This document shows positions 43,113 through 56,799 of a stretch of DNA of 64,000 nt, piece after piece. How positions within the stretch are numbered: position 1 is the first letter of the stretch; each line of letters opens with the position of its first letter. Below the pieces are notes generated by a model, which did no database searches, was not told where the DNA came from, and saw nothing but the letters and a program-made list of their open reading frames with translations. Both the position numbers and the translations under genes were made by a program. Source of the stretch: Rathayibacter sp. VKM Ac-2804 (lineage in GTDB: Bacteria > Actinomycetota > Actinomycetes > Actinomycetales > Microbacteriaceae); NCBI RefSeq assembly GCF_009866655.1, contig NZ_CP047420.1, positions 2,542,001 to 2,606,000 on the forward strand, read 5' to 3'.

Positions 43113-44495
43113 TCAGGCCGGGCTGCGGCGCAGCAGCTGGATGAACATCGCGTCGGTCCCGTGCCGGTGCGGCCAGAGCTGCGCGTGCAGCGCGCTCTCG
43201 GCGAGCGGCAGCGGCGCGCGGGTGATGCCGCGGAGGACCGCCGGGGTGTCGACGAGCTCGAAGCCGCCGGGGTGGCGCTCCGCGGCGAGGGCGAGCACGC
43301 GCTTGGTCTCGCCGAGGTGCGGCGAGCAGGTGACGTAGGCGAGCAGGCCGCCGGGCGCGAGCGCGGCGAGGGCGGAGTCGAGCAGCTCGCCCTGGAGGGC
43401 CGCGAGCGGGGCGACGTCGTCGGCGGTCTTGCGCCAGCGCGCCTCCGGACGGCGGCGGAGGGCACCGAGTCCGGTGCACGGGGCGTCGAGCAGGATGCGG
43501 TCGAAGGCACCGGGCTGCTCCTCGCCGAGGGTGCGGCCGTCACCGGTGCGGACCTCGACCGTCGGGTCTACGGCGGCGAGGGCCTGGCGGACCAGTCCAG
43601 CCCGCGCGGGCACGACCTCGTTGGCCAGCAGCGTCGCGCCGCCCGCGCGTGCCTCGGCGGCCAGCAGCGCCGCCTTGCCGCCGGGGCCGGCGCAGAGGTC
43701 GAGCCAGCGCTCGCCCTCGCGGACCGGCTCCGCGCGGGAGAGCGCGAGCGCGGCCAGCTGCGAGCCCTCGTCCTGGACGCGCACCCGGCCCTCGTGCACG
43801 GGCGCGATCGCCTCGGGGTCGCCTCCGGTGCTGACGAGGCCGACCGGCGAGTAGCGGTCGGGCTCCGCGTCGGGCAGCTCGGCGGCCTCCGCGAGACCGG
43901 GCAGGGCGACGAGGTTCACCCGCGGCGCCGCGTTGTCGGCGGCGAGCAGCGCCTCGAGCTCGTCGGCGGCGCCCTCCGCGGCGAGGGCGCGGCGCAGGGC
44001 CTTGACGATCCAGACGGGATGCGAGGTCGCCGCGGCGAGCCGGTCGTCGCCCGAGGTCGCGGCGTCGGCGACGCGCTGCTGCCACTCCTCGTCGCTCGAG
44101 CGGGTCACCGAGCGCAGCACTGCGTTCGCGAAGGCGACGGCGCCGCGGGAGGAGCCGCCCGCGACGAGCGCGACGCTCTCGTTCACGGCGGCGTGCGCGG
44201 CGACGCGGGTGCCGAGCAGCTGGTGCACGCCGAGCCGGAGCGCGTCGAGCACCGGGGCGTCGATGGTCTCGACGGCGCGGCCGGCGGCGAGGGCGATCAC
44301 CCGGTCGTAGTAGCCGGAGAGGCGGAGCGTGCCGTAGCAGAGCTCGGTGGCCAGACCCGCGTCGGCCGGCGACAGCTCGGCGGCGCGGATCCGGGCGGGC
44401 AGCACGAGGTTGGCGTAGGCGTCTCCGCCGCTGACCGCGAGCAGGACGTCGTAGGCGACCTGCCGCGCCGGAGCGACCGCGGTCCGGGCGCTCAC
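43113..44495 (-). CDS. rsmB: RsmB/NOP-family SAM-dependent RNA m5C methyltransferase
   Basis: A 460-residue protein. The N-terminal NusB-like RNA-binding domain (about residues 1-150, e.g. [20 protein letters not shown]) is followed by the Rossmann methyltransferase. Motif I is [14 protein letters not shown] (about residues 254-267). The two catalytic Cys are in LDAPCTGLG (motif IV, about 334-342) and LAYVTCSPH (motif VI, about 386-394). RsmB makes m5C967 in 16S rRNA in E. coli; here the site is assumed by homology. It overlaps fmt by four bases (GTGA). Confidence 0.93.
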   Translation of the reverse strand: MSARTAVAPARQVAYDVLLAVSGGDAYANLVLPARIRAAELSPADAGLATELCYGTLRLSGYYDRVIALAAGRAVETIDAPVLDALRLGVHQLLGTRVAAHAAVNESVALVAGGSSRGAVAFANAVLRSVTRSSDEEWQQRVADAATSGDDRLAAATSHPVWIVKALRRALAAEGAADELEALLAADNAAPRVNLVALPGLAEAAELPDAEPDRYSPVGLVSTGGDPEAIAPVHEGRVRVQDEGSQLAALALSRAEPVREGERWLDLCAGPGGKAALLAAEARAGGATLLANEVVPARAGLVRQALAAVDPTVEVRTGDGRTLGEEQPGAFDRILLDAPCTGLGALRRRPEARWRKTADDVAPLAALQGELLDSALAALAPGGLLAYVTCSPHLGETKRVLALAAERHPGGFELVDTPAVLRGITRAPLPLAESALHAQLWPHRHGTDAMFIQLLRRSPA

Positions 44496-45403
44496 GCGAG
44501 CACCGTGCTCTCGCGGAGGCCCCGGGCCCAGGCGGCGCCGGGCATCGCGGTCTTGCCGGCGGGCTGCACCGAGACGAGTTCGACCGCGCCGTCGCCCGTG
44601 CCGACCAGGGCCCTGCCGGCATCGAGGAGCACGGCGCCGGGCGCGAGGAGAGCGTCCGTGCGCGCCTCGTCGACGGCGAGCACCTTGAGCCGCGCGTCGC
44701 CGACCGTCGTCGACGCGCCGGGTTCAGGAGTCACCCCGCGGACCAGCGCGAGGATCCCCGCGGTCGGCAGGGTCCAGTCGATCCGGCCGTCGGTCACGTC
44801 GAGCTTGGGCGCGAGGGTCACCTCGCCCGACTGCGGCACGGCGACCGCGGTGCCGGCGGCGAGCCCGTCGACGACCTCGCCGGTCAGCCCGGCGCCCCGC
44901 TCCGCGAGCACCTCGAGCAGCTCGCCGGCCGAGCGCCCGGCGACCTCCTCCTGGATCACGGCGAAGACGTCGCCCGCGTCGAGCTCGGCCACCAGCTGGA
45001 AGACCGCCGCGCCGATCCGCTGCTCCCCCGCCATCAGCGCGCGCTGGACCGGTGCCGCCCCGCGCCAGCGCGGCAGCAGCGAGAAGTGCAGGTTGATCCA
45101 GCCGAGGCGCGGCACCGCCAGCAGCCGCTCGCGGACCAGGCCGCCGTAGGCCACGATCACGCCGAGGTCCGGCTCGAGGGCGGCGATCCGGTCGGTGACC
45201 TCCTCGTCGAGGCGGTTCGCCGTGAGCACCGGCAGGCCGAGCTCCTCGGCGACCGCGGCGATCGGCGAGGGCGTGAGCACGCGCTTGCGACCCACGGGCG
45301 CGTCCGCCCGGGTGACCACCCCGACGATCTCGTGCTCGGAGGCCGCGAGGGCGCGCAGGGTGGGGACGGCGGCAGCCGGCGTGCCGGCGAAGACGAGGCG
45401 CAC
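44492..45403 (-). CDS. fmt: methionyl-tRNA formyltransferase
   Basis: A 303-residue enzyme that formylates initiator Met-tRNA using 10-formyl-tetrahydrofolate. MRLVFAGTPAAAVPTLRAL is the N-terminal strand. The catalytic Asn/His site is NLHFSLLPRWRGAAPVQRA (about residues 107-125) and ELDAGDVF (about 142-149) supplies the catalytic Asp. The C-terminal OB-like tRNA-binding domain begins near residue 205. It is cotranscribed with rsmB downstream and priA upstream, an order common in actinobacteria. Confidence 0.97.
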   Translation of the reverse strand: MRLVFAGTPAAAVPTLRALAASEHEIVGVVTRADAPVGRKRVLTPSPIAAVAEELGLPVLTANRLDEEVTDRIAALEPDLGVIVAYGGLVRERLLAVPRLGWINLHFSLLPRWRGAAPVQRALMAGEQRIGAAVFQLVAELDAGDVFAVIQEEVAGRSAGELLEVLAERGAGLTGEVVDGLAAGTAVAVPQSGEVTLAPKLDVTDGRIDWTLPTAGILALVRGVTPEPGASTTVGDARLKVLAVDEARTDALLAPGAVLLDAGRALVGTGDGAVELVSVQPAGKTAMPGAAWARGLRESTVLA

Positions 45404-45457
45404 GAGGAGCTCCTGAGCGTGGGGGTCGAGCGGAGAACGGGTCCGGGAGGGACGGGT

Positions 45458-47452
45458 CTAGAGGATGTCGGGGTCGTCGAGCCGGACGCGCAGCTTGGGC
45501 GCCGGCCGGAAGCGGCCCGGCGTGGTGGGCGGCCGGCGGCGGCGGGTCGCGTTGCGGATCACGGCGGACCGGAGGCGGGCGGCGACCTCCGCCCCGCGAG
45601 CGTAGTCGAAGCGCACGATCGCCCGGACGGAGCCGTCCTCGAGCCCGACCGGGCCGAGCACCTCGTGCCGGTCCGCCTCGTCGAGCGCGTCGAGCGCCTC
45701 CGTCACCGCGTGCGCGTCGCCGCTGACGGTCGCGAGCCGGACGGCCGGCGGGAAGCGCAGCTCGCGCCGCTCGATCAGCTCGGCGCGGAGGTACTCGTCC
45801 TGGCGCCAGGTCGCGAGGGCCGTCGCGAGGCGCCCGGCGACGCCGACCAGCAGCACGGGAGCGCCGGGGCGGGCCAGCGCGGCCGCGTTCGACCAGGTGC
45901 GCAGGGCGTCGTCGGCGACGCGCAGGCTCTCCCGCGCGAGCATCCGCTCGCCGTCGAGCAGCAGCACGGCGTGGTAGCCGCCGTCGGCCCGGGGCTCGCC
46001 GCCGCGGGTGGCGACGACGAGCGCCGGTGTCCCGGGCACGGTGAGGATGGGGTGCGCGCCGTCGGCGACGACGACCTTGACACCCGGGAACGCGCGGCCG
46101 AGCTCCTCCGCGGTGCGGCCGGCGCCCAGGCTCACCAGGCGCAGCGCCGTCGCCTCGCAGACGGAGCAGTGCCAGTCGGCGGCGATCAGTCCGCACCAGC
46201 CGCAGCTCGGCCGCGCGCCGGCCGCGTGCACGGCGAGCGGACCCTGGCAGCGGTTGCAGCGCGCCACGGTGCGGCAGCGCGCGCAGGCGACCACCGGTGC
46301 GTAGCCCGGGCGGGCGACCTGGACGAGCACGGGACCGGCGTCGAGCGCGATCCTGGCCTGCCGCCAGGCGGTCGAGGGGATGCGCGCGGCCTGGTCGTGC
46401 TCGTCGGCGGCCGTCTGCTGCGCGGTGGGCACGACGTGCGGGCGCCGCGACGGGCGGGGCTGCACCGGAGCGGCGAAGCCGAGGCCGACCAGCCGCTCCA
46501 CCTCGACCGTGCGGGTGTTGCCGAGCAGGACCAGCCCGGCACCGCTCTGCTCCTGCCGGACGAGTGCGACGTCGCGGGCGTGCGCGTAGGGCGCGAGCGG
46601 CTCGGCGAAGAGCGGATCGCCGTCGTCCCAGAGCGCGATCAGACCGAGCGCCGAGGACGGCGCGTAGAGCACCGAGCGGTTGCCGACGATCACCCGCGGG
46701 CCGGGAGTGAGGCAGCGCAGGAACGCGGCGTACCGGCCCGCGCCCTTCTGCCGCGCGTCGAGGCGGACCACCGCGTCCTCGGGCACGTGCTCGGCGAGGG
46801 CCTGCTCGAGCTGCTCCTGGTCGCGGTAGTCGGGCACCGCGAGGATCGCGTCGCGGCCGGCGTCGAGCGCGGTGCGGGCGAGCTCGGCGAGCGTCACCGC
46901 CCAGCCGCCGACCCAGGCGCCTGAGGCGAGCTGCACGGGCGCGGGCACGGCGTTCACCGCGAGGCGGCCGCCGTCGAGGACGCCGTCGAACGTCTCGGGC
47001 GGATAGCCGGTCACAGCGCCGGAGACGACGCCCGCCTCGATCGGCTCGACCGGCGCGGCGTCGGCTCCTGCCTCTGCGAGGGCCGCGAGGTGCGCCCGCT
47101 CGACACGGACGTGGCGCCGCGGCACGGCGAGGCGCAGCACGTCGCTCGCTCCCCCGGCGGCGCGGTCAGCGACGCGCCGGGCGAGAGCCCAGACCTCGGG
47201 AGTCAGCACGACGAGCGGCGAGACGAGCTCCTCGAGCTCGCTCAGCGCCCCCGCGTGCTCGGAGCCCTGGCCGACCTCGACGACGAACGCGTCGGCGATC
47301 CGCCCGCCGGTGCGCAGCGGCACCCGTACCCGGACGCCCGGGCGCACACCCTCGCGCAGCGCCTCGGGGATCGCGTAGTCGAGCAGCCGGTCCAGCTGCG
47401 GGAGCGGCGAGTCGAGGAGCACGCGCGCGACGCGCCCCTCCGGACCGGTCAC
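45458..47452 (-). CDS. priA: primosomal protein N' (PriA), actinobacterial type without ATPase motifs
   Basis: A 664-residue PriA. The N-terminal DNA-binding domain (RVLLDSPLPQLDRLLDYAIP, residues about 10-29) is intact, as is the zinc-binding Cys cluster C-x2-C...C-x2-C...C-x2-C...C-x2-C (about residues 387-435). The helicase motor is degenerate: no GxTGSGKT P-loop is found where expected, and motif II reads ALWDDGDP instead of DEEH. Actinobacterial PriA proteins are known to lack these residues, so it likely restarts replication without unwinding. The start lies 23 bases from the metK stop. Confidence 0.92.
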   Translation of the reverse strand: MTGPEGRVARVLLDSPLPQLDRLLDYAIPEALREGVRPGVRVRVPLRTGGRIADAFVVEVGQGSEHAGALSELEELVSPLVVLTPEVWALARRVADRAAGGASDVLRLAVPRRHVRVERAHLAALAEAGADAAPVEPIEAGVVSGAVTGYPPETFDGVLDGGRLAVNAVPAPVQLASGAWVGGWAVTLAELARTALDAGRDAILAVPDYRDQEQLEQALAEHVPEDAVVRLDARQKGAGRYAAFLRCLTPGPRVIVGNRSVLYAPSSALGLIALWDDGDPLFAEPLAPYAHARDVALVRQEQSGAGLVLLGNTRTVEVERLVGLGFAAPVQPRPSRRPHVVPTAQQTAADEHDQAARIPSTAWRQARIALDAGPVLVQVARPGYAPVVACARCRTVARCNRCQGPLAVHAAGARPSCGWCGLIAADWHCSVCEATALRLVSLGAGRTAEELGRAFPGVKVVVADGAHPILTVPGTPALVVATRGGEPRADGGYHAVLLLDGERMLARESLRVADDALRTWSNAAALARPGAPVLLVGVAGRLATALATWRQDEYLRAELIERRELRFPPAVRLATVSGDAHAVTEALDALDEADRHEVLGPVGLEDGSVRAIVRFDYARGAEVAARLRSAVIRNATRRRRPPTTPGRFRPAPKLRVRLDDPDIL

Positions 47453-47475
47453 CGCCTCCCCCGCCGCGGCGGCGC

Positions 47476-48681
47476 CTACGAGAGACCCGCGGCGGAGCGG
47501 AGGTCGTCGACGCGGTCGAGGCGCTCCCAGGTGAAGTCGGGCAGCTCGCGGCCGAAGTGCCCGTAGACCGAGGTCTGCGAGTAGATCGGACGCAGCAGGT
47601 CGAGCGCGTGGATGATCGCGGCGGGACGGAGGTCGAAGACGGAGCGGATCGCCTCGGTGATCTGCTCGTCGGGCAGCGTGCCGGTGCCGAAGGTCTCGAC
47701 GTAGAGGCCGACCGGCGCGGCCTTGCCGATCGCGTAGGCGACCTGCACCTCCATCCGGCGGGCGAGCCCCGCGGCGACCGCGTTCTTCGCCACCCAGCGC
47801 ATGGCGTAGGCGGCCGAGCGGTCGACCTTCGACGGGTCCTTGCCCGAGAAGGCACCGCCGCCGTGGCGCGCGGCCCCGCCGTAGGTGTCGACGATGATCT
47901 TGCGGCCGGTGAGCCCGGCGTCGCCCTGCGGGCCGCCGATCTCGAAGCGGCCGGAGGGGTTGATCAGCAGGCGCACGGCGGAGGAGTCGAGGTCGACGCG
48001 CTCGAGGACGGGTCGGATCACGTGCTCCTCGATGTCCGCGTGGATCGTGGCGGTGCTGACGTGCTCGGCGTGCTGGGTGGAGAGGACGACCGTGTCGATC
48101 GTGGCCGGCGTCGTGCCGTCGTAGCCGATGGTGACCTGCGTCTTGCCGTCGGGCCGGAGGTAGTCCAGCTCGCCGGTCTTGCGGACCTCGGCCAGGCGCT
48201 CCGCCAGGCGGTGCGAGAGCCAGCTGGGCAGCGGCATGTACTCGGGGGTCTCGTCGGTGGCGAAGCCGAACATCAGGCCCTGGTCGCCGGCGCCCTGGCG
48301 GTCGAAGGCGTCGTCGTCGGTCGCGTCGCCGCGCACCTCGAGGGCCGTGTCGACGCCCGCGGCGATCTCGGGCGACTGCTGACCGATCGAGACGGACACG
48401 CCGCAGGAGCGGCCGTCGAAGCCCTTGAGCGAGGAGTCGTAGCCGATCTCGACGATGGTGTCGCGCACGATCGCGGGGATCTCGACGTAGCCCGAGGTCG
48501 AGACCTCGCCGGCGACGTGCACGAGGCCCGTGGTGACGAGCGTCTCCACGGCGACCCGGCTGCGCGGGTCCTCGCGCAGGAGCGCGTCGAGGATGCGGTC
48601 CGAGATCTGGTCGCAGATCTTGTCGGGGTGACCCTCGGTCACGGACTCGGAGGTGAACAGGCGGAGGGGGCCGGAGGTCAT
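47476..48681 (-). CDS. metK: S-adenosylmethionine synthase
   Basis: A 401-residue MAT that makes SAM from methionine and ATP with tripolyphosphate cleavage. Seen are [16 protein letters not shown] (about residues 11-26), [12 protein letters not shown] (about 122-133), the P-loop-like [16 protein letters not shown] (about 273-288) and the C-terminal PDFTWE. The ATG at 48679-48681 (MTSGPLRLF) is preferred over longer in-frame starts since it gives the usual N-terminus. The 109-bp leader contains a hairpin (48729-48748). It is part of the coaBC-metK-priA-fmt-rsmB series. Confidence 0.97.
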   Translation of the reverse strand: MTSGPLRLFTSESVTEGHPDKICDQISDRILDALLREDPRSRVAVETLVTTGLVHVAGEVSTSGYVEIPAIVRDTIVEIGYDSSLKGFDGRSCGVSVSIGQQSPEIAAGVDTALEVRGDATDDDAFDRQGAGDQGLMFGFATDETPEYMPLPSWLSHRLAERLAEVRKTGELDYLRPDGKTQVTIGYDGTTPATIDTVVLSTQHAEHVSTATIHADIEEHVIRPVLERVDLDSSAVRLLINPSGRFEIGGPQGDAGLTGRKIIVDTYGGAARHGGGAFSGKDPSKVDRSAAYAMRWVAKNAVAAGLARRMEVQVAYAIGKAAPVGLYVETFGTGTLPDEQITEAIRSVFDLRPAAIIHALDLLRPIYSQTSVYGHFGRELPDFTWERLDRVDDLRSAAGLS

Positions 48682-48728
48682 GTCGAGCGTCTCATTCCGT
48701 AGGGCGCGGCAGCCGGAGCTGTCTCGAT

Positions 48729-48748
48729 CCGGTGCAGTCCCGCACCGG
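48729..48748 (-). promoter_or_regulatory. hairpin in the coaBC-metK spacer
   Basis: CCGGTGC-AGTCCC-GCACCGG is a perfect 7-bp stem with a 6-base loop, about 48 bases upstream of the metK ATG. It could be a coaBC terminator or part of a metK leader. It does not resemble a known SAM riboswitch to my eye. Confidence 0.35.
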
Positions 48749-48790
48749 GCTCGCCCTCTCACCGGGGGCGGACCGGGCCAGGGAGGCGCC

Positions 48791-50014
48791 CTAGCGCGCG
48801 ACCACGTCGAGGACGCGATCGGCGACCGACGCCTTGCTGCCGGAAGCCTCGATCACTATATCTCCGGCCCGATCGAGGACCACGACGGTGTTGCTGTCGC
48901 TCTGGAAGCCCTCGGCCCAGCCGACCCTGTTGAGGACGAGCAGATCGCAGCCCTTGCGGGCGATCTTGGCGCGGCCGAGCGCGAGCATCGCGTCACGGTC
49001 GGGCTCGGTCTCGGCGGCGAAGCCGACGATCACCTGCCCGTCGGTCTTGGCGGCGGAGATCTCGGCGAGGACGTCCGGGTTCTTCACGAGCTCGAGGACG
49101 AGGCGGTCGCCCTGCTGCTCCTTCTTGATCTTCGCCTCGGAGACGTCGGCCGGACGGTAGTCGGCGACGGCCGCGGCCATGATGACGATGTCGGCGTCGC
49201 GGGCGGCGACCAACGCCGCCTCGCGCAGCTCGAGCGCTGTCCCGACGGGGACCACTTCGACGCCGCCGGGCGCCTCGATGTCGAGGTTCGCGGCGAGGAG
49301 GGTGACCCTCGCTCCGCGCGCGGCCGCGGCGACCGCGAGCGCGACGCCCTGCCGGCCGCTGGAGCGGTTGCCGACGAAGCGGACCGGGTCCAGCGGCTCG
49401 CGGGTGCCGCCGGCGGTGACGAGGACGCGCAGGCCCTCGAGGTCGCGTCGGGCGGCGGTGGCACGCGCGTGGACGGCGAGGGCCTCGGCGACGATCGTCG
49501 CGGGCTCCTCCATCCGGCCGGCCCCCGAGTCGGCACCGGTCAGCTGACCGACGGCGGGGCCGACGACGTGGACGCCGCGGGAGCGGAGCGTCGCGATGTT
49601 GGCGACGGTGGCGGCGTTCGCCCACATCTCGGTGTGCATCGCCGGAGCGACCACGACCGGAGCAGTGCTCGCGAGCACGGTGTTTCCGAGCAGGTCGTCG
49701 GCGAGGCCGGTGGCCAGCTTGGCCAGGGTGTGCGCCGTCGCGGGGGCGATCACGATGAGGTCGGCCGCCTGGCCGATCGCGACGTGCCGCACCTCGGCGA
49801 CGCCCTCGTAGAGCTCGGTGTGCACCGTGTTCCGCGAGATGGCCTCGAGCGTGGGCTTGCCGACGAAGCGCAGCGCGGCCTCGGTGGCCACGACGTGGAC
49901 GTCGTGGCCCTCGAGGACCAGTGCGCGGACGACACCGACCGCCTTGTAGGCGGCGATGCCGCCGGTGATCCCGACGACGACGTTCAGCCGTGCGGCCCGT
50001 CTCGATGACCGCAT
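48791..50014 (-). CDS. coaBC: bifunctional phosphopantothenoylcysteine decarboxylase/phosphopantothenate--cysteine ligase
   Basis: A 407-residue fusion for two steps of CoA synthesis. The N-terminal CoaC part is the flavin decarboxylase: [12 protein letters not shown] (residues about 12-23), the catalytic His region EVRHVAIGQ (about 72-80) and the substrate clamp PAMHTEMW (about 122-129). The C-terminal CoaB ligase (from about residue 190) has [25 protein letters not shown], which includes the dimerisation loop. Together with coaE at 2391 the window supplies three CoA steps. Its start is 24 bases from the rpoZ stop. Confidence 0.97.
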   Translation of the reverse strand: MRSSRRAARLNVVVGITGGIAAYKAVGVVRALVLEGHDVHVVATEAALRFVGKPTLEAISRNTVHTELYEGVAEVRHVAIGQAADLIVIAPATAHTLAKLATGLADDLLGNTVLASTAPVVVAPAMHTEMWANAATVANIATLRSRGVHVVGPAVGQLTGADSGAGRMEEPATIVAEALAVHARATAARRDLEGLRVLVTAGGTREPLDPVRFVGNRSSGRQGVALAVAAAARGARVTLLAANLDIEAPGGVEVVPVGTALELREAALVAARDADIVIMAAAVADYRPADVSEAKIKKEQQGDRLVLELVKNPDVLAEISAAKTDGQVIVGFAAETEPDRDAMLALGRAKIARKGCDLLVLNRVGWAEGFQSDSNTVVVLDRAGDIVIEASGSKASVADRVLDVVAR

Positions 50015-50038
50015 GTCGCGGAGCGCCCCCGGCGGGGA

Positions 50039-50305
50039 CTACTCGTCGAGGGGCTCGGCGACGGGACGGGCGACGAGCTTGTCCTCGTTGATCTCGTGCA
50101 GGGCGACGGAGAGCGGCTTGTCGTCGATGGTCGAGTCGACCAGCGGGCCGACGTTGTCGAACAGGCTGCCCTCGTGCAGGTCGGCGTAGTAGTCGTTGAT
50201 CTGGCGCGCGCGCTTGGAGGCGAAGATGACGAGCGCGTACTTCGAGTCGACCTTCGAGAGCAGCTCGTCGATGGGCGGGTCGATGATGCCGAGGTTGTTG
50301 GCCAT
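50039..50305 (-). CDS. rpoZ: DNA-directed RNA polymerase omega subunit
   Basis: An 88-residue omega subunit that clamps the beta-prime C-terminal tail. The family core [20 protein letters not shown], with [11 protein letters not shown] (about residues 30-40), matches actinobacterial RpoZ. The ATG at 50303-50305 follows AGGAGAC. The acidic C-terminal tail (EPLDE) is typical. It sits between mIHF-gmk and coaBC, the usual actinobacterial order. Confidence 0.96.
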   Translation of the reverse strand: MANNLGIIDPPIDELLSKVDSKYALVIFASKRARQINDYYADLHEGSLFDNVGPLVDSTIDDKPLSVALHEINEDKLVARPVAEPLDE

Positions 50306-50419
50306 GGTGTCTCCTAGCGTGGCGCGAAGCGCCGATCTGCGGCTCCGGAGCGGCACGGCGCGCGATCACCGGGGAGGGCGATCGGGGCGTCGGCCCGGAG
50401 GTGGTCGGTGGTCTCGGTC

Positions 50420-51409
50420 TCAGCGGCCCGGATCGGCGGGCGTGCTGTCGGCACGAGGCGACATCAATTCTACGACCTCGCGGGCCGCTTCGGGCACGGT
50501 GCTGTTCACGACGGCGAAATCGAACTCGTCCTGCGCGGCCAGCTCGACCTTCGCGGTCGCGAGCCGGCGCTCCTGCTCCTCCGCGCTCTCGGTGCCGCGG
50601 CCGACCAGGCGGCGGACCAGCTCGTCCCAGCTCGGCGGCAGCAGGAAGACCAGCCGGGCGTCGCTCATCCGCTCGCGGACCTGCCGCGCGCCCTGGATGT
50701 CGATCTCGAGCATGACCTGGCGGCCGGCGGCGAGGGCGGCGTCGATCGGGCCGCGCGGCGTGCCGTAGCGGTAGGCGTTGTGCACCGTCGCGTACTCGAG
50801 GAACTCCCCCGCCTCGACCATGCGGTCGAACTCGGCGTCGTCGACGAAGTAGTAGCTGACGCCCTCGACCTCGCCGGGGCGCGGGGCGCGGGTGGTCGCC
50901 GAGACCGAGAGCAGCACCTCGGGGTAGTTCTCGCGGATGTAGCTGGAGACGGTGCCCTTGCCGACCGCGGTCGGGCCGGCCAGCACGACGAGCCGGTTGC
51001 GCTCACCGCGGCGCTGACGCGACTCGCGCTCCTCCAGGAACGCGCCGAGGCCCTCGACCTGGCGGCGGCCGAGACCGCCGAGGCGCTTGGACGGCGCGAT
51101 GCCGAGCTGCTCCATCACCCGGGGCGTCTTGACCACGCCGAGGGCGGGCACCGCGCGCAGCAGCTCGCTGACGCGCATCCGTCCCTCGACGCCGGTCGGA
51201 GCCTCCTGCGCGGCCGCGAGCACGGCGGTGGCGGGGCGATCGCCGGCGGCGACGGCCTTCTTCACCTGGGCGCGGGCGCGGCGGGCGGCGATCGCGGCCT
51301 CCGAGGCGGCGCGGCGGTCCACCGCGGGCGGCGCGGGGCGGCGCGCGGCGGAGGTGCCGTCGGGGGCGTCGGCGGCGGGATCGATCGGGCTGACGGCTTC
51401 AGCGGACAA
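50420..51409 (-). CDS. gmk: fusion of an integration host factor (mIHF) domain with guanylate kinase
   Basis: A 329-residue protein, against about 200 for ordinary guanylate kinase. The extra N-terminus contains an actinobacterial mIHF/sIHF domain (about residues 35-130): AAIAARRARAQVKKAV, MRVSELLRAVPALGVVKTPRVMEQLGIAPSKR-type H2TH region and LGRRQVEGL. The C-terminal kinase has the P-loop GPTAVGKGTV (about 143-152), SATTRAPRPGEVEGVSYYFVD (GMP site) and ATVHNAYRYGTP. It phosphorylates GMP to GDP. The start is probably TTG at 51409, preceded by CAGGAGACCC and inside the end of pyrF (11-base overlap); an ATG at MRVSELL would cut the IHF fold. In mycobacteria mihF and gmk are adjacent separate genes. 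Confidence 0.88.
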   Translation of the reverse strand: MSAEAVSPIDPAADAPDGTSAARRPAPPAVDRRAASEAAIAARRARAQVKKAVAAGDRPATAVLAAAQEAPTGVEGRMRVSELLRAVPALGVVKTPRVMEQLGIAPSKRLGGLGRRQVEGLGAFLEERESRQRRGERNRLVVLAGPTAVGKGTVSSYIRENYPEVLLSVSATTRAPRPGEVEGVSYYFVDDAEFDRMVEAGEFLEYATVHNAYRYGTPRGPIDAALAAGRQVMLEIDIQGARQVRERMSDARLVFLLPPSWDELVRRLVGRGTESAEEQERRLATAKVELAAQDEFDFAVVNSTVPEAAREVVELMSPRADSTPADPGR

Positions 51410-52282
51410 GGGTCTCCTGGAGGTGTGCGGCTCGGCGGTCGATCTCGGCGGCGATCCCGTCCGGGCCGGCGCCGAGGACACTGCGCGATTCGCTCACGAT
51501 CGTCGAGGCGGCCAGCGCTCCGAACAGCCTCGACGCGTCCGCGGTGTCGGCGCCCTGGTGGCCGAAGCCGGGCGCCAGCACCGGCAGTGCGGGGCGGAGC
51601 GGAGTGCCCGTGCCGATGCCGTAGTCGCCGAGTGCGACCGTGGCCCCGAGCACGACGCCGACCGAGCCGATCGACGAGCGCGCGTGTCCCGCGTTCCAGG
51701 ATGCCACGTCGGCCAGCACCGCGTGTGCCACCGTCGAGCCCGCGGCGGGGCCGTCCTGCAGCAGCGCGCGCTGCACCGGCCGCGCCTCGGCGTTGGAGGT
51801 CGCGGCGAGGACGAAGACGCCCTTGCCCGCCTCCTCGGCCAGCGCGAGCATGCCCTCGAGCGAGCCGACGCCCTGGTAGGCGGCGGCCGTCATCGCGTCG
51901 GCCTCGAGCGGCGAGCCGGGGCGCAGCCACGCCTCGGCGTAGGCCGTGACGCTCGTGCCGATGTCGCCGCGCTTCGCGTCCGCGATGACCAGCAGGCCCG
52001 CGGCGCGCGCGTCGGAGAGGACGCGCTCGAGCGCCGCGTAGCCCGCCGAGCCGTGCCGCTCGAAGAACGCGACCTGCGGCTTGACCAGGCCGACCCGGCC
52101 GGCCGACGCCTCGACGACGCGCCGGCCGAAGGTCTCCAGGCCCGCCGCGCTGTCGTCCAGACCCCAGGCGTCGAGCAGGAACGCGTGCGGATCGATCCCG
52201 ACGCAGAGCTGGCCGAACGCGTCGAACGCGGCCTCGAGCCGGGCGCCGAAGGATCCGGCGCCCGGCTGTGCGGCGGCGTCCG

Positions 52283-52286
<4 letters not shown>
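51399..52286 (-). CDS. pyrF: orotidine 5'-phosphate decarboxylase (type 2)
   Basis: A 295-residue class 2 OMP decarboxylase, final step of UMP synthesis. The catalytic Lys-Asp array is in [15 protein letters not shown] (about residues 94-108). LCVGIDPH (about 27-34) and the phosphate loop [10 protein letters not shown] (about 236-245) are further hallmarks of the longer mycobacterial-type enzymes. The GTG at 52286 overlaps the carB stop by four bases and its own stop overlaps the gmk start, so it is embedded in a coupled chain. Confidence 0.96.
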
Positions 52287-55572
<3,286 letters not shown>

Positions 55573-55573
<1 letters not shown>

Positions 55574-56796
55574 TACTTCTGCTCTCCGGTGGTCGAGGCG
55601 GTGGTGGTGTCGGTGGAGTCCGCGCGGGCGGGCTCGTCGCCGCCCTGCTCGGCCGTGCGCTGCACGACCATGGCGCGGAAGCGGTCGAAGAGGTGGTTGG
55701 AGTCGTGCGGGCCGGCCGCCGCCTCCGGGTGGTACTGGACCGAGAACGCGGGGATGTCGAGGCAGCGCAGCCCCTCGACGACCGAGTCGTTGAGGCTGTA
55801 GTGGCTGACCTCGACCCGGCCGAAGCCCTCGGGCGAGTCGAGCTCGCCGTCGATCGGGGCGTCCACCGCGAAGCCGTGGTTCTGCGAGGTGATCTCGACC
55901 CGGCCGGTCAGCTTGTCGAGCACCGGCTGGTTGATCCCGCGGTGGCCGAACGGCAGCTTGTAGGTGCCGAAGCCGAGCGCGCGGCCGAGCAGCTGGTTGC
56001 CGAAGCAGATGCCGAAGAACGGCAGGTCGGCGCGGAGCGTGGTGCGCAGCAGGTCGACGTGGCGATCGGAGGCCTCCGGGTCGCCTGGACCGTTGGAGAA
56101 GAACAGCGCGGAGGGGTCGAGGGCGAGCACCTGCTCCGCGGTCGTCGACTCGGGCAACACGTGCACGTCGAAGCCGCGCTCGGAGAGGTAGTGGACCGTC
56201 GAGGTCTTGACGCCCAGGTCGATCACGGCGACCGAGCCCACGCGCTCGCCCTGCGCGGGCACGGTGTAGCGCTCCTCGGTCGAGACGGAGGAGGAGAGGT
56301 TCAGCCCCGCCATCTGCGCGCCGCCGAGCACCAGCGCGAGCTGCTCCTCCTCGGGGAGGGCGAGGTCCTCGCCGGAGAACACGCCGGAGCGCATCGAGCC
56401 GAGCGAGCGGATGTGCCGCGTGATCGCGCGGGTGTCGACGCCGGAGATGCCGACGATGCCGTCCTTCTCCAGGTCGTCGTCGAGCGAGCGCTGCGAGCGG
56501 AAGTTCGAGACCACGCGGGAGGGGTCGCGGACGACGTAGCCGGCGACCCAGATGCGGCGCGACTCCTCGTCCTCGTCGTTCATCCCGGTGTTGCCGATGT
56601 GCGGGGCGGTCTGCACGACGATCTGACCGGCGTAGGACGGGTCGGTCAGCGTCTCCTGGTAGCCGGTCATGCCGGTCGCGAAGACGATCTCACCGAGCGT
56701 GCGGCCGCGTGCGCCGTAGGCCTGACCCGAGAATCGTCGCCCGTCCTCGAGGACGAGGACGGCGGTGGGTTCGGTGCTGAGGCGTGTGGTTGGCAC
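55573..56796 (-). CDS. carA: carbamoyl-phosphate synthase small subunit (glutaminase)
   Basis: A 407-residue class I glutamine amidotransferase that feeds ammonia to CarB. The catalytic Cys lies in [14 protein letters not shown] (about residues 256-269); the His/Glu pair is in [13 protein letters not shown] (about 353-365). The N-terminal domain has [20 protein letters not shown]. The start is GTG ([10 protein letters not shown]). It is four bases from the PH-like gene upstream and overlaps carB by one base. Confidence 0.97.
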
Positions 56797-56799
56797 GGA

